IMG/VR virus record: IMGVR_UViG_3300028800_000152
Location: 1 to 44,912 of that record
Strand: one strand, 5' to 3'
From: a virus
Length of the DNA: 44,912 nucleotides
Part shown: one piece after another, positions 1-6,590 of the stretch
Position numbering within the stretch: the stretch's first letter is position 1
Layout of the letters: every line of letters begins with the position of its first letter
Program-made: the position numbers and the translations under genes
The notes under the pieces: model-generated
Told to the model about the DNA's origin: nothing
Database searches by the model: none
Seen by the model: the letters and a program-made list of their open reading frames with translations, nothing else

Positions 1-196
1 GAATGCGCTGCCGCTGGTCCTGCGCTACCGGCGCGACGGCACGCCCTACAACGCTGCTGCCGGCGGCATCCGCAATCAGCGAATGGTCGACGAGGGGCGA
101 CCGGACGTGGTGATCGCCTTCCGCGGCGGCGTCGGCACGGCCGACATGATCAGGCGGGCGCGAGCTGCCGGCATCGAACCGGTGATATTCCCATGA
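1..196 (+). CDS. SLOG/DUF2493-family protein, C-terminal part
   Basis: The open frame enters from the left edge (codons start at base 2) and stops with TGA at 194-196, giving 64 residues. The end has a Rossmann-like pattern: VVIAF, then a glycine-rich RGGVGTADMIRRA turn and a final IEPVIF strand. This matches the C-terminal half of YspA/YpsA-like SLOG proteins (DUF2493), thought to bind nucleotide-derived ligands. The start lies outside the window. It is the only rightward gene before the leftward tRNA block and ends 7 bases before tRNA-Gly(TCC). Function in a phage is unknown; the family call rests on the C-terminal motif only. Confidence 0.75.
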   Translation, partial: NALPLVLRYRRDGTPYNAAAGGIRNQRMVDEGRPDVVIAFRGGVGTADMIRRARAAGIEPVIFP

Positions 197-202
197 ATCT
201 GG

Positions 203-273
203 AGCGGCCCGAGGGAATCGAACCCTCGTAAACGCGTTGGAAGCGCGTGGCTCTGCCATTGAGCTAGGGCCGC
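203..273 (-). tRNA. tRNA-Gly(TCC)
   Basis: Full cloverleaf on the minus strand: 7-bp acceptor GCGGCCC/GGGCCGC, D arm, anticodon loop CTTCCAA, T loop TTCGATT. CCA is encoded at 200-202. It reads GGA codons. Confidence 0.95.
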
Positions 274-373
274 ATATCGTGTACGTGGTCGTCGGGGCCG
301 CGAGGTCCCAGCCCTCCTTTAGGGCGTTTCCTCCCAGACTGGCCCGGCCCCGTGCCGGGCCATTTTCGTTTGG

Positions 374-459
374 CGGAAGGGACAGGATTCGAACCTGCGA
401 AACGGTTTCCGTTTAGTCGGTTAGCAACCGACCGCCTTAAGCCTCTCGGCCACCCTTCC
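374..459 (-). tRNA. tRNA-Ser(GCT)
   Basis: Class II tRNA with a long variable arm, acceptor GGAAGGG/CCCTTCC, anticodon loop TTGCTAA, discriminator G and encoded CCA. Its 5' half overlaps the stop codon of the upstream leftward gene (437-799). Confidence 0.95.
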
Positions 460-799
460 TGATTGGATTTCTTCTGGCCCATAAGTACGGCGTCCAGTAC
501 GGACGCTGTTTGTATTTTCGTGCGCGGATCTCATTGCACTGCCGGGTCACGCGCTCGTAACGCACCGCAGGATTGATCACCCTGCGCATTGGTCGGAGCC
601 CGGATATTCTCAGCTTGTTCCACCAACCGCCGCGCTGGTTCTTTGGTGGCTTGCTGCGGGCCAGCAGCAAGCGCCGCCGACTATTCGGGTTGTGCTTCGA
701 ACGCCAGACGGCCTTGAGATATTGGCGGTCGCAGATCGGGTGCGGACGCATCGCCGTCAGGATGCGATACGGATTGTCGGGACCGCCAAAGAATCTCAT
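437..799 (-). CDS. Hypothetical basic protein whose stop codon lies in tRNA-Ser
   Basis: A 120-residue, strongly basic protein (many Arg/Lys, several Trp) with no recognised domain. Codons in this frame end mostly in G or C, as in neighbouring genes, which supports real coding. It begins about 25 bases downstream of the 3' end of the tmRNA gene. The TAA stop (437-439) lies inside the D arm of tRNA-Ser(GCT). RNase P cleavage at 459/460 would therefore remove the stop from a shared transcript. No strong Shine-Dalgarno sequence is seen. Function unknown; a nucleic-acid-binding role is only a guess from its charge. Confidence 0.55.
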   Translation of the reverse strand: MRFFGGPDNPYRILTAMRPHPICDRQYLKAVWRSKHNPNSRRRLLLARSKPPKNQRGGWWNKLRISGLRPMRRVINPAVRYERVTRQCNEIRARKYKQRPYWTPYLWARRNPIRKGGREA

Positions 800-822
800 T
801 TTGGTCGCGTGCTTTTTGAAGG

Positions 823-1161
823 AAAAAGTTGGGGCGCTTCTGGTGCCAGGCCCGCCCCGATTGACCCCGACCGATCACGCCGCGAGGGCGAGTCGGCCAG
901 GAACGATGTTATCGTTCGCAGGTATTTAGACCGATCACGGCAGGTCACGCCGGGCACAGTTTCCATCATCCAGCAGAAATCGATCCTGTGTCGCCCCCGC
1001 CGAGACCGTGCCGGTAATCCGTCGTCACCGCCAGATCAACCTCACCTTGTGAGGTAGAGGTTCTGAAAGCGACACGGTCTCGGTGGAGGCGCCGGGTACT
1101 GCCCCCGGGTGTTTCTGCCTTCACATAGACTTTTCAGCGCCATCTCCGGCCGAAGCCGGCG
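823..1161 (-). ncRNA. ssrA: Circularly permuted two-piece tmRNA
   Basis: Read on the minus strand, the acceptor piece comes first. It has T arm CCGGG-GGCAGTA-CCCGG (1092-1108), acceptor CGCCTCC (1085-1091) and discriminator A at 1084. After an intervening segment the coding piece starts at 998 with GGGGGCG, pairing to CGCCTCC with a G3:U70 wobble, the alanine identity signal. The intervening segment is closed by a perfect 11-bp inverted repeat (1000-1010 and 1073-1083), as expected for permuted tmRNA precursors. The tag frame (875-919, resume codon GCG) encodes ANDNIVPGRLALAA and then TGA, a typical AND...ALAA degradation tag. A G+C-rich hairpin with a T run (about 823-857) closes the gene. 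CCA is not encoded (CCG instead). The outer ends are approximate. Confidence 0.9.
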
Positions 1162-1166
1162 GCTGC

Positions 1167-1195
1167 CTTATCGCGCGGCGGGCGCGCGGCGTCAA
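1167..1195 (-). promoter_or_regulatory. Predicted tmRNA promoter
   Basis: On the minus strand TTGACG (1190-1195) is followed after 17 bases by GATAAG (1167-1172), placing a start near 1160, just before the acceptor piece. It abuts the CCA end of tRNA-Arg(CCT), so the tmRNA could be transcribed independently of the tRNA block. Confidence 0.5.
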
Positions 1196-1200
1196 CTTGG

Positions 1201-1273
1201 CGGTCCCGGCGCGATTCGAACGCGCGACATCCTCGTTAGGACCGAGGCGCTCTATCCGCTGAGCTACGGGACC
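1201..1273 (-). tRNA. tRNA-Arg(CCT)
   Basis: Complete cloverleaf, acceptor GGTCCCG/CGGGACC, anticodon loop GTCCTAA, discriminator G, CCA encoded at 1198-1200. Separated from the next tRNA by one base. Confidence 0.95.
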
Positions 1274-1274
1274 G

Positions 1275-1347
1275 TGCCTCCGGCCGGATTCGAACCGGCG
1301 ACAATCCGCTTAGAAGGCGGCTACTCTGTCCGCTGAGTTACGGAGGC
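1275..1347 (-). tRNA. tRNA-Arg(TCT)
   Basis: Acceptor GCCTCCG/CGGAGGC, anticodon loop CTTCTAA, T loop TTCGAAT. No CCA is encoded because tRNA-Arg(CCT) follows after one base. Its acceptor sequence on the plus strand supplies the GGAGG ribosome binding site of the gene at 1352. Confidence 0.95.
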
Positions 1348-1351
1348 GAAG

Positions 1352-1576
1352 ATGAGGATCACGTGTTGCATTCCGTTCTGCCGGCGCACGACGGCTGCAG
1401 CTATGCTCGCGGCGAAGGGTCACGACGAATGGATTTGCAGCAAACATTGGCCGTTAACGAATCGCTCATGGCGCCGGCGCTTGTCGTTATTCCGCCGGCG
1501 CGGTCGCGCCGATCTCGAGGCGCGGATGTGGATTCGGCTGAAACAACAGGCGATCGAGCGCGCTCTCGGGCTGTGA
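1352..1576 (+). CDS. Small zinc-binding phage protein
   Basis: A 74-residue basic protein on the strand opposite the tRNAs. CCIPFC (residues 5-10) and CSKHW (29-33) form a likely C/C-C/H zinc site, followed by an arginine-rich helical tail. The Shine-Dalgarno GGAGG lies 5 bases before the ATG, inside the plus strand of the tRNA-Arg(TCT) acceptor stem. It fills the gap between tRNA-Arg(TCT) and tRNA-Cys exactly. Similar short zinc-finger/arginine proteins are common in alphaproteobacterial phages (recalled, not searched). Function unknown. Confidence 0.65.
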   Translation: MRITCCIPFCRRTTAAAMLAAKGHDEWICSKHWPLTNRSWRRRLSLFRRRGRADLEARMWIRLKQQAIERALGL

Positions 1577-1585
1577 GAAAAATGG

Positions 1586-1656
1586 AGGCCAGAGCCGGAA
1601 TCGAACCGGCGTGCGCGGATTTGCAGTCCGCTGCGTAACCACTCCGCCATCTGGGC
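1586..1656 (-). tRNA. tRNA-Cys(GCA)
   Basis: Anticodon loop CTGCAAA, stem GCGGA/TCCGC, discriminator T (usual for Cys), CCA encoded at 1583-1585. The acceptor GCCCAGA/TCTGGCC has a C2:C71 mismatch, or one extra C if the 5' end is at 1657. Confidence 0.9.
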
Positions 1657-1662
1657 CGTTGG

Positions 1663-1735
1663 CGCGGGAGGAGGGATTCGAACCCCCGACATTCACATTC
1701 AGAGTGTGACGCTCTACCAACTGAGCTACTCCCGT
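1663..1735 (-). tRNA. tRNA-Gln(CTG)
   Basis: Anticodon loop CTCTGAA, stem TCACA/TGTGA, T loop TTCGAAT, CCA encoded. Position 1 is A opposite C72, leaving the acceptor end unpaired; Gln tRNAs commonly have a weak first pair. Confidence 0.92.
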
Positions 1736-1807
1736 ATTTCGTCAGTTTAGGCAAGTCCCCGTTGGCTCGCTTGGCTAAGGGGCAATGGGTAGATTTGGGT
1801 AAAATGG

Positions 1808-1881
1808 TCCGAGCGGCTGGATTCGAACCAGCGACCTGCTGTACCCAAAACAGCCGCGCTGCCAGACTGCGCTACGCTCGG
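1808..1881 (-). tRNA. tRNA-Pro(TGG)
   Basis: Acceptor CCGAGCG/CGCTCGG, anticodon loop TTTGGGT, discriminator A, CCA encoded at 1805-1807. Confidence 0.95.
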
Positions 1882-1889
1882 GGGCTAAA

Positions 1890-2114
1890 ATGGACTTCTC
1901 AGACATCCCGCGACGCCACCGCCGTCGGCGCACGCACGAGGTGCTGACGCACACGATCACGATCTCCGTCACCGCGAATGAGCACGCGGCGTTCATTGCC
2001 TGTGCCGAGGAGCAAGGCATGACGATGGCCGCGGTCGGCCGTCGGGCGATCAACGCTGCGGTTTTGGAATGGCGCTCTCGGAAGGACTCGAACCTTCAAC
2101 CTCCGGTTTCGTAG
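1890..2114 (+). CDS. Possible ribbon-helix-helix protein
   Basis: A 74-residue protein on the strand opposite the tRNAs, starting 9 bases after tRNA-Pro(TGG). The order is a basic N-terminus, a short beta-like segment (TITISVT, about residues 22-28) and two predicted helices, compatible with a MetJ/Arc-type fold. The stop falls inside the plus strand of tRNA-Arg(ACG), so the last 14 or so residues are templated by tRNA sequence. The Shine-Dalgarno is only a G run. A DNA-binding role is inferred from the pattern. Confidence 0.5.
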   Translation: MDFSDIPRRHRRRRTHEVLTHTITISVTANEHAAFIACAEEQGMTMAAVGRRAINAAVLEWRSRKDSNLQPPVS

Positions 2115-2146
2115 ACCAGCGCTCTGTCCAGTTGAGCTACGGGAGC
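2073..2146 (-). tRNA. tRNA-Arg(ACG)
   Basis: Anticodon loop CTACGAA (A34, normally edited to inosine), stem CTGGT/ACCGG, CCA encoded. The acceptor GCTCCCG/CGAGAGC contains a C5:A68 mismatch. Confidence 0.92.
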
Positions 2147-2165
2147 TTGGGTAAAACTATTTTGG

Positions 2166-2238
2166 CGCTCCCAACCGGATTTGAACCGATGTTACGGCCT
2201 TGAGAGGGCCGCGTCCTTGGCCGCTAGACGATGGGAGC
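2166..2238 (-). tRNA. tRNA-Glu(CTC)
   Basis: Acceptor GCTCCCA/TGGGAGC, anticodon loop CTCTCAA, stem CGGCC/GGCCG, discriminator G, CCA encoded at 2163-2165. Confidence 0.95.
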
Positions 2239-2280
2239 GAAGAAGGGGGCGGCGAGGGGCTGGGTCGCCGCCCCCTCACC

Positions 2281-2472
2281 TCAAGCAGCGAGCCGATCGC
2301 CGACCATGCTCGTCTGCTCGACCGCCGGCAACGCTGGCCAGCGGAAGACAACGCTGTGATTACAGTCCTTGTTGGTACAAAGGAACAACGCCTCGCCGGC
2401 CTTCGCGTCGATGACGCGCATGGAGCCTGCACACTCAACGCAAAGCACTCTTCCCATGTTGTCGAAGCACAT
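2281..2472 (-). CDS. Small zinc-ribbon protein
   Basis: A 63-residue protein with two cysteine pairs, CVEC near residues 11-14 and CTNKDC near 32-37, followed by a histidine. Together they fit a treble-clef or zinc-ribbon. The start at 2472 is preferred because GGGGAGA lies 8 bases upstream. A start 18 bases further upstream is open but has no ribosome binding site. It lies between tRNA-Glu(CTC) and another small leftward gene. Partner and function unknown. Confidence 0.65.
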   Translation of the reverse strand: MCFDNMGRVLCVECAGSMRVIDAKAGEALFLCTNKDCNHSVVFRWPALPAVEQTSMVGDRLAA

Positions 2473-2570
2473 CGTCGTGGTTCTCCCCATTGCGGTTGAC
2501 GGGGGCCAGTGTACCGACGGTCAGTACCCAATGCTGTGCTGAATTGCACACTCAGAGTGTGCTGTTTTGC

Positions 2571-2741
2571 TCACTCCAGATCGACGACATCGTCCCGGAA
2601 CAGGCCCGAGCTGGCAGCGGCGACGCGCTCGGCGTGCAGCACGCAGTCGACGAGCGTCACGCTCTGGCCGTAGACGAACTTGCGGTGGCCGCGCAGCATC
2701 GCGCTAGCGATACGCTTGATGAATTCCTGGCGGTCGATCAT
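2571..2741 (-). CDS. Hypothetical 56-residue protein
   Basis: An ATG follows a good Shine-Dalgarno (GGAGGA, 8 bases upstream) and opens a 56-residue acidic-basic helical protein beginning MIDRQEFIKR and ending in an acidic RDDVVDLE. No known domain. It overlaps the 3' end of a tiny membrane-peptide frame (2704-2808) in another phase. Confidence 0.65.
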   Translation of the reverse strand: MIDRQEFIKRIASAMLRGHRKFVYGQSVTLVDCVLHAERVAAASSGLFRDDVVDLE

Positions 2742-2808
2742 GGCCGTGTCCTCCGCGGAGGATGATGGCGCCGGCGAGCAGCACGAGCATGATCAAGATG
2801 ATTCGCAT
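2704..2808 (-). CDS. Possible 34-residue membrane peptide
   Basis: ATG at 2806-2808 opens a peptide starting MRIILIMLVLLAGAIIL, one strongly hydrophobic segment, followed by a short Gly/His-rich tail. It overlaps the next gene by 38 bases. The ribosome binding site is weak (AGAGA). It could be an antiholin-like or regulatory peptide, or chance. Confidence 0.35.
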   Translation of the reverse strand: MRIILIMLVLLAGAIILRGGHGHDRPPGIHQAYR

Positions 2809-2812
2809 TGAA

Positions 2813-3181
2813 TCAATCTCTCATGTGCGGCGGCAGCTCCGGCAGCGGCACCGTCGTCCCGCGCAGCTCGTGCGTGCTGTCGCCGTGGAAGACGATCTGG
2901 CCAGCCGTTACGTTGTAGTGGCAGCACCACGGGATCGTGTTGCCGTCCGCGTCGCGGACCCACCCGCCGAGCCAGCGGCCTTGCTCGTCGACTGTGCGCT
3001 TTTTGCCGGTGATCTTGATGCTCGGCGTGAACGTCGGCTGATCGAGGTTGCCGTCGAACCAACACGGCGAATCCGTATCGGCACAGATCGTCGTGTGCGG
3101 CTCCTTGCAGCCCGGGCACCAATGCGTGAACGCATAGTAGCCGCCGCGCAGCTTGCTGCTGATCTGCCCCATGCGAATCAC
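2813..3181 (-). CDS. DUF6527-family protein
   Basis: A 122-residue protein with the hallmarks of DUF6527: an HWCPGC zinc-knuckle start (about residues 20-25), a central W-D-x-N...PTFTPSI segment, CCHYNVTAGQIVFHGDSTH and a C-terminal L-PELP. The family is widespread in phages and of unknown function. A second Cys pair with the histidines probably completes a metal site. The frame opens with GTG; an ATG three codons downstream is equally possible. It starts 15 bases after tRNA-Asn on the same strand. Confidence 0.8.
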   Translation of the reverse strand: MIRMGQISSKLRGGYYAFTHWCPGCKEPHTTICADTDSPCWFDGNLDQPTFTPSIKITGKKRTVDEQGRWLGGWVRDADGNTIPWCCHYNVTAGQIVFHGDSTHELRGTTVPLPELPPHMRD

Positions 3182-3196
3182 GTAGCACGAAAGTGG

Positions 3197-3268
3197 CTGG
3201 AGAGGCAGGGATCGAACCTGCGATCATCTGATTAACAATCAGCTGCTGTACCGCTCAGCTACTCTCCA
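3197..3268 (-). tRNA. tRNA-Asn(GTT)
   Basis: Acceptor TGGAGAG/CTCTCCA, anticodon loop TTGTTAA, CCA encoded at 3194-3196. Pair 27:43 is G:A, and the loop-closing bases can pair to shrink the loop. Confidence 0.93.
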
Positions 3269-3280
3269 AAAGAGAAATGG

Positions 3281-3353
3281 TGGACCCGCGGGGACTTGAA
3301 CCCCGGACCTCCCCGGTGCGAACGGAGCGCTCTCCCAACTGAGCTACAGGCCC
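3281..3353 (-). tRNA. tRNA-Ala(CGC)
   Basis: Acceptor GGGCCTG/CGGGTCC contains the G3:U70 pair that defines alanine identity. Anticodon loop TTCGCAC, discriminator A, CCA encoded at 3278-3280. Confidence 0.95.
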
Positions 3354-3361
3354 TTAAAATC

Positions 3362-3422
3362 ACGCCGCGCCGGACCTTAACCGGCGACACCTTTTGCGGT
3401 GGCCTCCCACGAGGCTGCGGCG
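3362..3422 (-). pseudogene. tRNA-like remnant
   Basis: On the minus strand CGCCGC pairs with GCGGCG at the ends, and a T-arm-like hairpin GCCGG-TTAAGGT-CCGGC lies in the right place. The T loop lacks the conserved TTC, the anticodon-position hairpin (CACC/GGTG) has no T33, and the total length is only about 61 bases without CCA. It sits in line between tRNA-Ala and tRNA-Phe, so it is best read as a decayed tRNA. Confidence 0.4.
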
Positions 3423-3429
3423 AATGTGG

Positions 3430-3503
3430 TGCCCGAGGATGGATTTGAACCACCGACGCCCGCGTCTTCAATGCGGCGCTCTACCAGGCTGAGCTACAGG
3501 GGC
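3430..3503 (-). tRNA. tRNA-Phe(GAA), imperfect
   Basis: Anticodon loop TTGAAGA, CCA encoded at 3427-3429. The acceptor GCCCCTG/CTCGGGC has two adjacent mismatches (positions 5 and 6), and the innermost anticodon-stem pair is A:C. It may be partly decayed. The stop of the upstream gene ends at the base next to its 5' end. Confidence 0.75.
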
Positions 3504-3683
3504 TTAAGTCCAATATCTCTTCGATCGTTTCGTGTTGCCGCGCCTCGGCACGCCCGCCTGCTTGGCGAGCACGATCGGGTAAGTCGGCGAGCAACCGAAA
3601 CGCTCGGCGATTGCCCGCACCGGCAGGCCGTCGACGTACGCCTTGAGGATCTTGCGTTTTTCTTCCTCAGTGCGCTCGGTCAT
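3504..3683 (-). CDS. Small helix-turn-helix protein
   Basis: A 59-residue protein. Residues 8-45 fit a homeodomain-like helix-turn-helix (ILKAYVDGLPVRAIAERFG with a recognition helix after CSPTYP), and a basic tail follows. It is probably a DNA-binding regulator or resolvase-type HTH. Its TAA stop directly abuts tRNA-Phe. A GTG one codon upstream of the chosen ATG is possible. Confidence 0.7.
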   Translation of the reverse strand: MTERTEEEKRKILKAYVDGLPVRAIAERFGCSPTYPIVLAKQAGVPRRGNTKRSKRYWT

Positions 3684-3978
3684 CACGGTGCGCCTTCAGG
3701 TCAGCGTCGCTGATCTGCCGATTTATTTCTCTGTCGGCGGCGTCGACGGTATTGGTCGCATCGATGGTACCTTCGGCCGCCATGCGGAAAGTCGGCGAGA
3801 ACCCGAGTGGAATGCAGAAAGAAAGCCGAGGTTCGCCTTTGGCATTTCGATAAACTTCAAGGACTTTGACGCCGTCGATATACAGGCAATCGGCATTTTG
3901 CGCCGAGCTTACGGTTGATGCCGATGCGGCGATGGAGCCGAAGCCAAGAAAGGTTAAAATCTTTCGTTTGGAGATCAT
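3667..3978 (-). CDS. Secreted or periplasmic hypothetical protein
   Basis: A 103-residue protein. Residues 1-27 form a signal peptide: basic MISKRK, a hydrophobic stretch, then SAQ before NADC. The mature part has two cysteines that could form a disulfide. The ATG overlaps the stop of the glycosyltransferase gene as ATGA, suggesting coupling. Its end overlaps the start of the HTH gene by 17 bases. Function unknown. Confidence 0.7.
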   Translation of the reverse strand: MISKRKILTFLGFGSIAASASTVSSAQNADCLYIDGVKVLEVYRNAKGEPRLSFCIPLGFSPTFRMAAEGTIDATNTVDAADREINRQISDADLKAHRDDRAH

Positions 3979-4928
3979 GAGATCGTGTTCGCGTCCTCGT
4001 TGCGCTGCCGGAAGTAGTTGTCGACGTCGCGCGTGAGCTGCGGCTTGTTGCCGGCGAGCTCGAGCACGCCGAACCAGTTGCGCTTGAGGTCGATGTCCGG
4101 GTTGAACTTGTTGCGGACGATGATGTCCCAACGGTTGATGTACTTGCGGTCGGCTTTGCGGCCGTGCCAGCGGTGCTCCAGCGTGCCCCACACGAAGCCG
4201 ATGTTGCGGCGGATGTGGAAGTCGGCGCGCTCCTGCCAGCGCATGACGTGGGCCGCGTAATCGAGCGTCACGCCGTGCGGCATGCTCTTCGAGGCGTGGC
4301 CGACGAGGCCAAGCGCCATGTGGTGATCGCCGGCGCCGAGCGCGCCCGTCTGCAAGAGGCCGCCAGTCCATTCGATCGCCGAGCGCGTGGCCGCCCACGC
4401 GTAGCCGGAGTGCGGGTACGAGTAGGGCCCCTGGTCGAAGGTCCAGAACTTGTTGCCGGTCGGGAACACCGGCTCGCCCTCGGCGTACTGGCGGCAGAAG
4501 CTCTTGTACGAGGCGAGGTGCTCGTCCTGCGGGCCGAGGTCGTAGGCGTCAGACCACGGCTGGATGACGTCGTACTGCTGGAGCGCGTGCACGGCCTCGG
4601 TCGCCCAGTCCCGCTTGCGGAAGAAGACGTCGGCGTCGACCCAGGCAACGTAGTGCCAGTCCATCGGCAGCCGCGAGATGCCGATGTTGATCAGGTTTTC
4701 CTTGTTCCACACCAGCGTCTTGGCGCGCACGTGCACGCGATTGATGCGGCCCTCGTGGTCGGTTAGCTCGAACGGGCGTTCGCCGTAGGCGCATTCGACG
4801 GTCGTGAGCCGCACGCCGGAGTCGAGCATGTGCTGCTCGAACTCCTTGTGGACAGCGAGGCGGTTTTTCCAGCGGATCGGGTTCGCGAAGACGGCGACGA
4901 CGTGCAGCAGCTCCGGGCGCATCGGCAA
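3975..4928 (-). CDS. Glycosyltransferase-like protein
   Basis: A 317-residue protein with an N-terminal Rossmann-like start (LLHVVAVFANP), LVWNKENLIN at residues 73-82 and a DxD motif in AWVDADVFF (D98/D100). It resembles GT-A glycosyltransferases, using a nucleotide sugar with a metal bound by DxD. Similar proteins occur in phages, where they may modify surface polysaccharide, virion or DNA; the acceptor cannot be told here. Length is normal for the family. It is the first gene of a leftward pair with a secreted protein and lies 75 bases downstream of tRNA-Gly(GCC). Its start was chosen as the first ATG. Confidence 0.8.
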   Translation of the reverse strand: MPMRPELLHVVAVFANPIRWKNRLAVHKEFEQHMLDSGVRLTTVECAYGERPFELTDHEGRINRVHVRAKTLVWNKENLINIGISRLPMDWHYVAWVDADVFFRKRDWATEAVHALQQYDVIQPWSDAYDLGPQDEHLASYKSFCRQYAEGEPVFPTGNKFWTFDQGPYSYPHSGYAWAATRSAIEWTGGLLQTGALGAGDHHMALGLVGHASKSMPHGVTLDYAAHVMRWQERADFHIRRNIGFVWGTLEHRWHGRKADRKYINRWDIIVRNKFNPDIDLKRNWFGVLELAGNKPQLTRDVDNYFRQRNEDANTIS

Positions 4929-5003
4929 CCCCCAAGACGATTCGGAAACGGACCGGCCCCTTGCTTATAGGACAGTCACGACCGCTGCATAACTGGAAAG
5001 TGG

Positions 5004-5075
5004 AGCGGGCAGCGGGAATCGAACCCGCGACACCGACCTTGGCAAGGTCGTGCTCTACCACTGAGCCATGCCCGC
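5004..5075 (-). tRNA. tRNA-Gly(GCC)
   Basis: Acceptor GCGGGCA/TGCCCGC, anticodon loop TTGCCAA, stem CGACC/GGTCG, CCA encoded at 5001-5003. A well-formed tRNA. Confidence 0.96.
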
Positions 5076-5184
5076 ATTCTCTCAATAACGCCGGATGATG
5101 TTCTCCACACCTTGCCGCCCCGTGGTCCGGCCCACGTCACCCCGCGTCCGGGGTTTGGCATTTGCGCCAAGCGCGTTATTTTGG

Positions 5185-5269
5185 TGAGTGAGGGAGGAGT
5201 CGAACCTCCGCCTATAAGGACTGGTTTTACAGACCAGCGGGCCCTTGCCGTCGGCCACGTGCCTCACTC
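5185..5269 (-). tRNA. tRNA-Tyr(GTA)
   Basis: Class II tRNA, acceptor GAGTGAG/CTCACTC, anticodon loop CTGTAAA, stem CTGGT/ACCAG, T loop TTCGACT, CCA encoded at 5182-5184. The D-arm region is slightly irregular. Its first base overlaps the stop codon of the gene 5268-5438. Confidence 0.92.
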
Positions 5270-5438
5270 ATTTTTCTCGCTCGGCGGCGGCGAAGTAGGC
5301 TGCCCGCTGCGAAGGGGTCATTGCGTCAAGATCGACGCATTCGACGATCTTGCCGTCCACAACCTTCTCGATGATTTGCGTATTATTGAAAATGCGCCGC
5401 GCACGTTTGCGTTCTGCAAGACAGATGATTTCTGGCAT
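5268..5438 (-). CDS. Hypothetical 56-residue protein ending in tRNA-Tyr
   Basis: It starts with ATG (5436-5438) and encodes a charged helical protein beginning MPEIICLAERKRARR and ending AAEREK. Its TGA (5268-5270) straddles the 5' end of tRNA-Tyr, so RNase P processing would cut within the stop codon. No known domain and only a weak Shine-Dalgarno. Confidence 0.6.
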   Translation of the reverse strand: MPEIICLAERKRARRIFNNTQIIEKVVDGKIVECVDLDAMTPSQRAAYFAAAEREK

Positions 5439-5530
5439 GACGGAGCCATACCTGCGCTGTGGAAGTTTGGGAGCGCTTCGGGGAGCGACCGCCGATTGCA
5501 GCCACTCCCCCTTTCCGCGCTGGTTTTTGG

Positions 5531-5604
<74 letters not shown>

Positions 5605-5703
5605 TCAATCTTGCCAGGCTTTTCAACTCCGTGGCGTCGTCGCTGTACATCCGAGCTAACGAGAAACCGTCTTTTACATCAGCGACGGAGGCTGATCAAG
5701 TGG

Positions 5704-5788
5704 AGGAAGGGGTGGGATTCGAACCCACGGGACCTTGCGGACCTGCGGTTTTCGGGACCGCCGCCTTAAGCCTCTCGGCCACCTTTCC
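5704..5788 (-). tRNA. tRNA-Ser(CGA) with C33
   Basis: Class II tRNA, anticodon arm GCGGT-CCCGAAA-ACCGC. Position 33 is C rather than the near-universal U. The acceptor GGAAAGG/CCCTTCC has an A5:C68 mismatch, and the discriminator is T rather than the usual G. CCA encoded. Confidence 0.85.
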
Positions 5789-5796
5789 ACTATTGG

Positions 5797-5869
5797 CCTT
5801 CCGGGCCGGATTCGAACCGGCGACCTCAGCCTTCGGATGGCTGCGCTCTATCCGCTGAGCTACCGGAAA
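5797..5869 (-). tRNA. tRNA-Arg(CCG)
   Basis: Anticodon loop ATCCGAA, stem CAGCC/GGCTG, acceptor TTTCCGG/CCGGAAG (first pair U:G), discriminator G, CCA encoded at 5794-5796. Confidence 0.93.
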
Positions 5870-5888
5870 ATGTTGACCGAGACCGCGA

Positions 5889-6410
5889 TTAAGCGGCCTC
5901 GGCCGGCAGGAAGTCGAGCCACGTCCGGTGCACGCGGTGCCGGAGCGCGCGGTCGAGCGCGAGCAGTTCGGCCTGCGTCGGGCGCCGCGGCACCTTCATC
6001 GGGTGCATCAGCCCCACCGTGTTGCCCTTGCGGGTGTTGCAGGGCCCGCAGGCGGCGACGACGTTCTCCCAGCGGTGGAGGCCGCCGCGCGAGACCGGCT
6101 GCACGTGGTCGATCGTCAGCGGCCGGCGTTCGCCGCAATACTGGCAGCGGTGGCGGTCGCGCAGGAACACGTTGGAGCTGGTGAACGACACGTGGCCGCC
6201 GTCGCGGACGTAGGTGCGGAGCGCCACGACCGAAGGGATGCGCATCGTCACCGTCGGCGAGCGCACGACCTCGTCGTACTCGGCGACGACCGAGACCGTC
6301 TCCTCGTAGACGTTCTTGATCGCCTCCCACGCGTCCTTGACGGAGAGCGGGAAGAGGCTCACCGGCCGGAAGTCGGCGTTAAGCACGAGCGCCGGGTGAT
6401 GTTGCAGCAT
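5889..6410 (-). CDS. HNH endonuclease
   Basis: A 173-residue protein with a C-terminal HNH domain: CQYC (89-92), TIDHVQP (IDH at 100-102), a conserved WENVVAAC and CGPCN (121-125), then KGN. The two Cys pairs bind the structural zinc and DH is the catalytic metal site. The N-terminal 80 residues (LVLNADFRPVS) match the extended group seen in many bacteria and phages. The start at 6410 follows AAGGAAT; a longer frame upstream runs into tRNA-Met and was rejected. It stops 19 bases before tRNA-Arg(CCG). It could be a homing-type nuclease in the tRNA block or a packaging-associated HNH. Confidence 0.88.
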   Translation of the reverse strand: MLQHHPALVLNADFRPVSLFPLSVKDAWEAIKNVYEETVSVVAEYDEVVRSPTVTMRIPSVVALRTYVRDGGHVSFTSSNVFLRDRHRCQYCGERRPLTIDHVQPVSRGGLHRWENVVAACGPCNTRKGNTVGLMHPMKVPRRPTQAELLALDRALRHRVHRTWLDFLPAEAA

Positions 6411-6446
6411 GGCCGATTCCTTTCCGGTTTGAATGATAGCATTTGG

Positions 6447-6519
6447 TGCGCCCGGCCGGACTCGAACCGACATCGAGGCCGTTATGAGCGACCGGCTCTA
6501 CCGTTTGAGCTACGTGCGC
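6447..6519 (-). tRNA. tRNA with CAT anticodon (elongator Met or Ile2)
   Basis: Acceptor GCGCACG/CGGGCGC (one A:G mismatch), anticodon loop CTCATAA, stem GGTCG/CGGCC, discriminator A, CCA encoded at 6444-6446. No initiator marks. Elongator Met versus lysidine-modified Ile cannot be settled by eye. Confidence 0.88.
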
Positions 6520-6590
6520 GGTCTTCCGACGAGTAGGCGCGCGCTGGCGCCTCGTGTTAGTTGCTCCGCTCTCGCGGCTCCCTTGTGGGC

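Noticed and set aside
342-366. Rho-independent terminator GGCCCGGC/GCCGGGCC with ATTTT
   Set aside because: A good stem, but the T run is short and it lies about 150 bases beyond the only rightward gene, inside a leftward tRNA unit; not convincing enough to list.
4976-5267. Leftward frames between tRNA-Gly and tRNA-Tyr
   Set aside because: No ribosome binding site, and most of their length is tRNA sequence read as protein.
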